Source: CAZAMI01 sp964627805
GTDB taxonomy: Archaea > Thermoproteota > Thermoprotei_A > Sulfolobales > NBVN01
Assembly: GCA_964627805.1 (NCBI GenBank)
Contig: CAZVLA010000033.1
Coordinates: 1 to 59,973, forward strand
Length of the DNA: 59,973 nt
Direction: 5' to 3'
In this document: in pieces, positions 58,321-59,973 of the stretch
How positions within the stretch are numbered: position 1 is the first letter of the stretch
Layout: every line of letters begins with the position of its first letter
Made by a program: the position numbers and the translations under genes
Notes under the pieces: model-generated
Database searches by the model: none
Told to the model about the DNA's origin: nothing
The model's input: only the letters and a program-made list of their open reading frames with translations

Positions 58321-59481
58321 TTGAGGCTCATTAGGTTCTACAGTAGTAGGGGGTTAAGAATAGTTAAGGCTAAGGATCAGTACGTGTGGGATGTTGAGGG
58401 TAGGAAGTACTTAGATATGCATACATGCCATGGCGTAGCATTCCTAGGTCACTCTAATGAATACATCATTAAGGCTATTGAGGAGCAGTTAAGGAGTGTC
58501 GACGTAGCCTCACCCTCCTTTGAAGTTGATGTGAGGGATGAGGTAATTAATGCCCTATCTAAGGTAGTACCTAAGAGACTAGGTAATGTGGCTCTACTCA
58601 ATAGTGGCTCAGAAGCTACTGAATTAGCTCTTAAGTTAGCTAGGAGGGTAAGTAGGAGGAAGGTATTCGTAGCTTTCACAGGTTCATTCCATGGGAGGAC
58701 ATTCGGTGCTTTATCAGTTACTTGGAACCCCCGTTATAGGGAGCCTTTTAAGCCCTTACTAAGTGATGTTAGGTTCTGTAGATTCAATGATGTTGAGGGG
58801 CTGGATAAGTGCATTAATGACGACGTTGCTGGAGTCATTATTGAGTTAATTCAGGGTGAGGGAGGTGTTAATGTAGGTAGTAAGTCATTCATTAAAGCAG
58901 TCGAGTCCAGGGTTCGTGAGGTTGGGGCTTTATTAATAGTTGATGAGGTTCAGACAGGATTCGGTAGGACTGGTGAGGTATGGGCTATTAACCACTATGG
59001 TATTAATCCAGACATCATGACTGCTGGTAAGGCATTAGGTGGTGGGTACCCAGTTAGTGCTGTATTCACTACTGATGAGGTAGTTAGTAAGTTAGTGATT
59101 GGTGATCACGGGAGTACGTACGGAGCTAACCCAGTAGCTTGTGCTGCTGTTAAGGCAGCTACTGAAGTACTTATTAAGGATTCAGTACCTACTAAGGCTT
59201 CATTAATGGGTCGTGAACTCATGGATTTACTAACTCGTGAGTTAAGTGGTTTTAGGATTGTTAAGGAAGTTAGGGGTATGGGTTTAATGGTAGGTATTGA
59301 CTTAAGGATTAAGCCGACTAAGGTACTTAGGTGTATGCAGAGTAAGGGGGTACTAGCCTTAAGAGCAGGTACTACCGTACTTAGATTACTTCCTCCCTAC
59401 ATGATAAACCACGAGGACATTAGGTGGTGTGTAGAGGTTGTTAAGGAGTGTATTGAGGAGGTTAGTAAGGGAGTTAACTGA
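58321..59481 (+). CDS. lysJ: LysW-lysine/ornithine aminotransferase
   Basis: A 386-residue class III PLP aminotransferase: GVAFLGHSNEYIIKAIEEQL, NSGSEATELALKLAR (~residues 97-111), FTGSFHGRTFGALSVTWNP, LIVDEVQTGFGRTGEVWA (~residues 206-223) and the PLP-binding Lys in DIMTAGKALGGGYPVSAV (~residue 243). It converts the LysW-linked semialdehyde to the lysyl or ornithyl form. TTG at 58321 is the start, 6 bases after the lysX TGA, with GGAGG at 58307-58311 as ribosome binding site. Confidence 0.9.
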   Translation: MRLIRFYSSRGLRIVKAKDQYVWDVEGRKYLDMHTCHGVAFLGHSNEYIIKAIEEQLRSVDVASPSFEVDVRDEVINALSKVVPKRLGNVALLNSGSEATELALKLARRVSRRKVFVAFTGSFHGRTFGALSVTWNPRYREPFKPLLSDVRFCRFNDVEGLDKCINDDVAGVIIELIQGEGGVNVGSKSFIKAVESRVREVGALLIVDEVQTGFGRTGEVWAINHYGINPDIMTAGKALGGGYPVSAVFTTDEVVSKLVIGDHGSTYGANPVACAAVKAATEVLIKDSVPTKASLMGRELMDLLTRELSGFRIVKEVRGMGLMVGIDLRIKPTKVLRCMQSKGVLALRAGTTVLRLLPPYMINHEDIRWCVEVVKECIEEVSKGVN

Positions 59482-59973
59482 GGAGTTGGTACGTCATTAC
59501 AGCCCGACATTCCATGAAGGCGAGGCTATTGAAGCTTTAAGGAGGTTCTGTATTGAGAGGTTAGGCTTTAGTGAGGTATTTACTGATGGAGTAGGTAACC
59601 TCATAGCTAAGTACGGATCAGGTAATGTTAAGGTAGCACTCATAGGTCACATAGATACTGTGCCTGGCAAGTTACCTGTAGTAGTTAGTAATGAATTAAT
59701 AAGGGGTAGGGGTGCTGTAGATGCTAAGGGACCTTTAGCATCTGCCTTCGTAGGTGCTTACTTAAGTAGGGAATTAATAGATGATTCTGAAGTAACCGTA
59801 TACGCCATAGCCTTAGTAGGTGAGGAAGGACCTAGTCACGGTGCTTGGGAGTTAGTAAGGAGTGGCTTCAAGGTTGATGCAGCAGTCATATGTGAACCTA
59901 GTAGGGCATCTGACGTGGTTATTGAGTATAGGGGTAGCGCATTAATTAGTATCTCATGTGGGGCACCACCTAC
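59453..59973 (+). CDS. lysK: LysW-lysine/ornithine hydrolase, C-terminus beyond the window
   Basis: About 173 residues are visible to the window edge. M20-type peptidase motifs are in order: HYSPTFHEGEAIEAL, metal site IGHIDTVPGKLP, DAKGPLASAF (second metal ligand Asp) and EEGPSHGAWELV (catalytic Glu pair). It releases lysine or ornithine from LysW. Two TTG starts are possible: 59453, overlapping lysJ by 29 bases and giving an N-terminal helix as in relatives, or 59486. I prefer 59453. Confidence 0.85.
   Translation, partial: MRRLVRELTEELVRHYSPTFHEGEAIEALRRFCIERLGFSEVFTDGVGNLIAKYGSGNVKVALIGHIDTVPGKLPVVVSNELIRGRGAVDAKGPLASAFVGAYLSRELIDDSEVTVYAIALVGEEGPSHGAWELVRSGFKVDAAVICEPSRASDVVIEYRGSALISISCGAPP

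Overview
The window is archaeal, most likely from a thermophilic Thermoproteota (crenarchaeote). The support is archaellum and archaeal pilus genes, a LysW-type lysine pathway, a HTH-ThiN (ThiR) regulator, a PriS-like primase, frequent TTG/GTG starts, TATA boxes close to start codons, and tight 4-29 base gene overlaps. The order cannot be fixed from sequence alone. I saw no rRNA, tRNA, CRISPR array or insertion sequence.

Bases 1-16100 hold an archaellum-type motility locus. From the left, all on the minus strand, come a cut-off pilin-like surface protein, a small pilin, an ArlH/KaiC-like ATPase, a short membrane coiled-coil protein, a possible Roadblock-like protein, three winged-helix regulators (two membrane-anchored, as in the archaellum regulator ArnR) and a large wall-anchored protein. 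Then arlG-arlJ (minus) and arlF-arlI (plus) diverge from a shared 313-base region. Four minus-strand promoters here carry the same element, CCCTnAGTCGCTA, about 45-55 bases before the start codon.

Bases 16076-25103 hold a second type IV filament machine on the minus strand: motor ATPase, TadC/GspF membrane platform, then five overlapping pilin-like genes, with a further separate small one. Both motor ATPases, ArlI and the pilus ATPase, contain an intein at exactly the same point, just before the TGH box. One is 307 residues and lacks most of its endonuclease; the other is 475 residues with a degenerate LAGLIDADG endonuclease.

Bases 25300-32000 hold an MFS transporter facing a ThiR thiamine regulator, a TVGYGD potassium channel with RCK domain, malate dehydrogenase and a primase-like protein.

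Bases 31905-37654 hold a 2-oxoacid or acetoin dehydrogenase locus. The minus operon encodes a free lipoyl domain, an E2 without lipoyl domain, a Lin0512-family protein, an AcoX-like kinase fold and lipoate ligase. The divergent plus operon encodes E1 alpha, E1 beta and a DUF6506-like protein. E3 is not in the window.

Bases 37700-42000 hold a membrane protein, a CxxC permease, a P-loop protein, a FIST sensor protein and GTP cyclohydrolase I. Bases 42048-49756 form a sugar locus: glycosyltransferase, glycosidase-like protein and a complete carbohydrate ABC transporter. Then come a PfkB kinase, a second MFS transporter and a PduO cobalamin adenosyltransferase whose ATP-binding N-terminus lies upstream of any usual start codon.

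Bases 53143-59973 hold lysine (and probably arginine) biosynthesis by the LysW carrier route: homocitrate synthase, lysM, lysZ and lysY on the minus strand; lysW, lysX, lysJ and lysK (cut off) on the plus strand. lysX is interrupted by an in-frame TAG after codon 190, with the rest of the gene intact.
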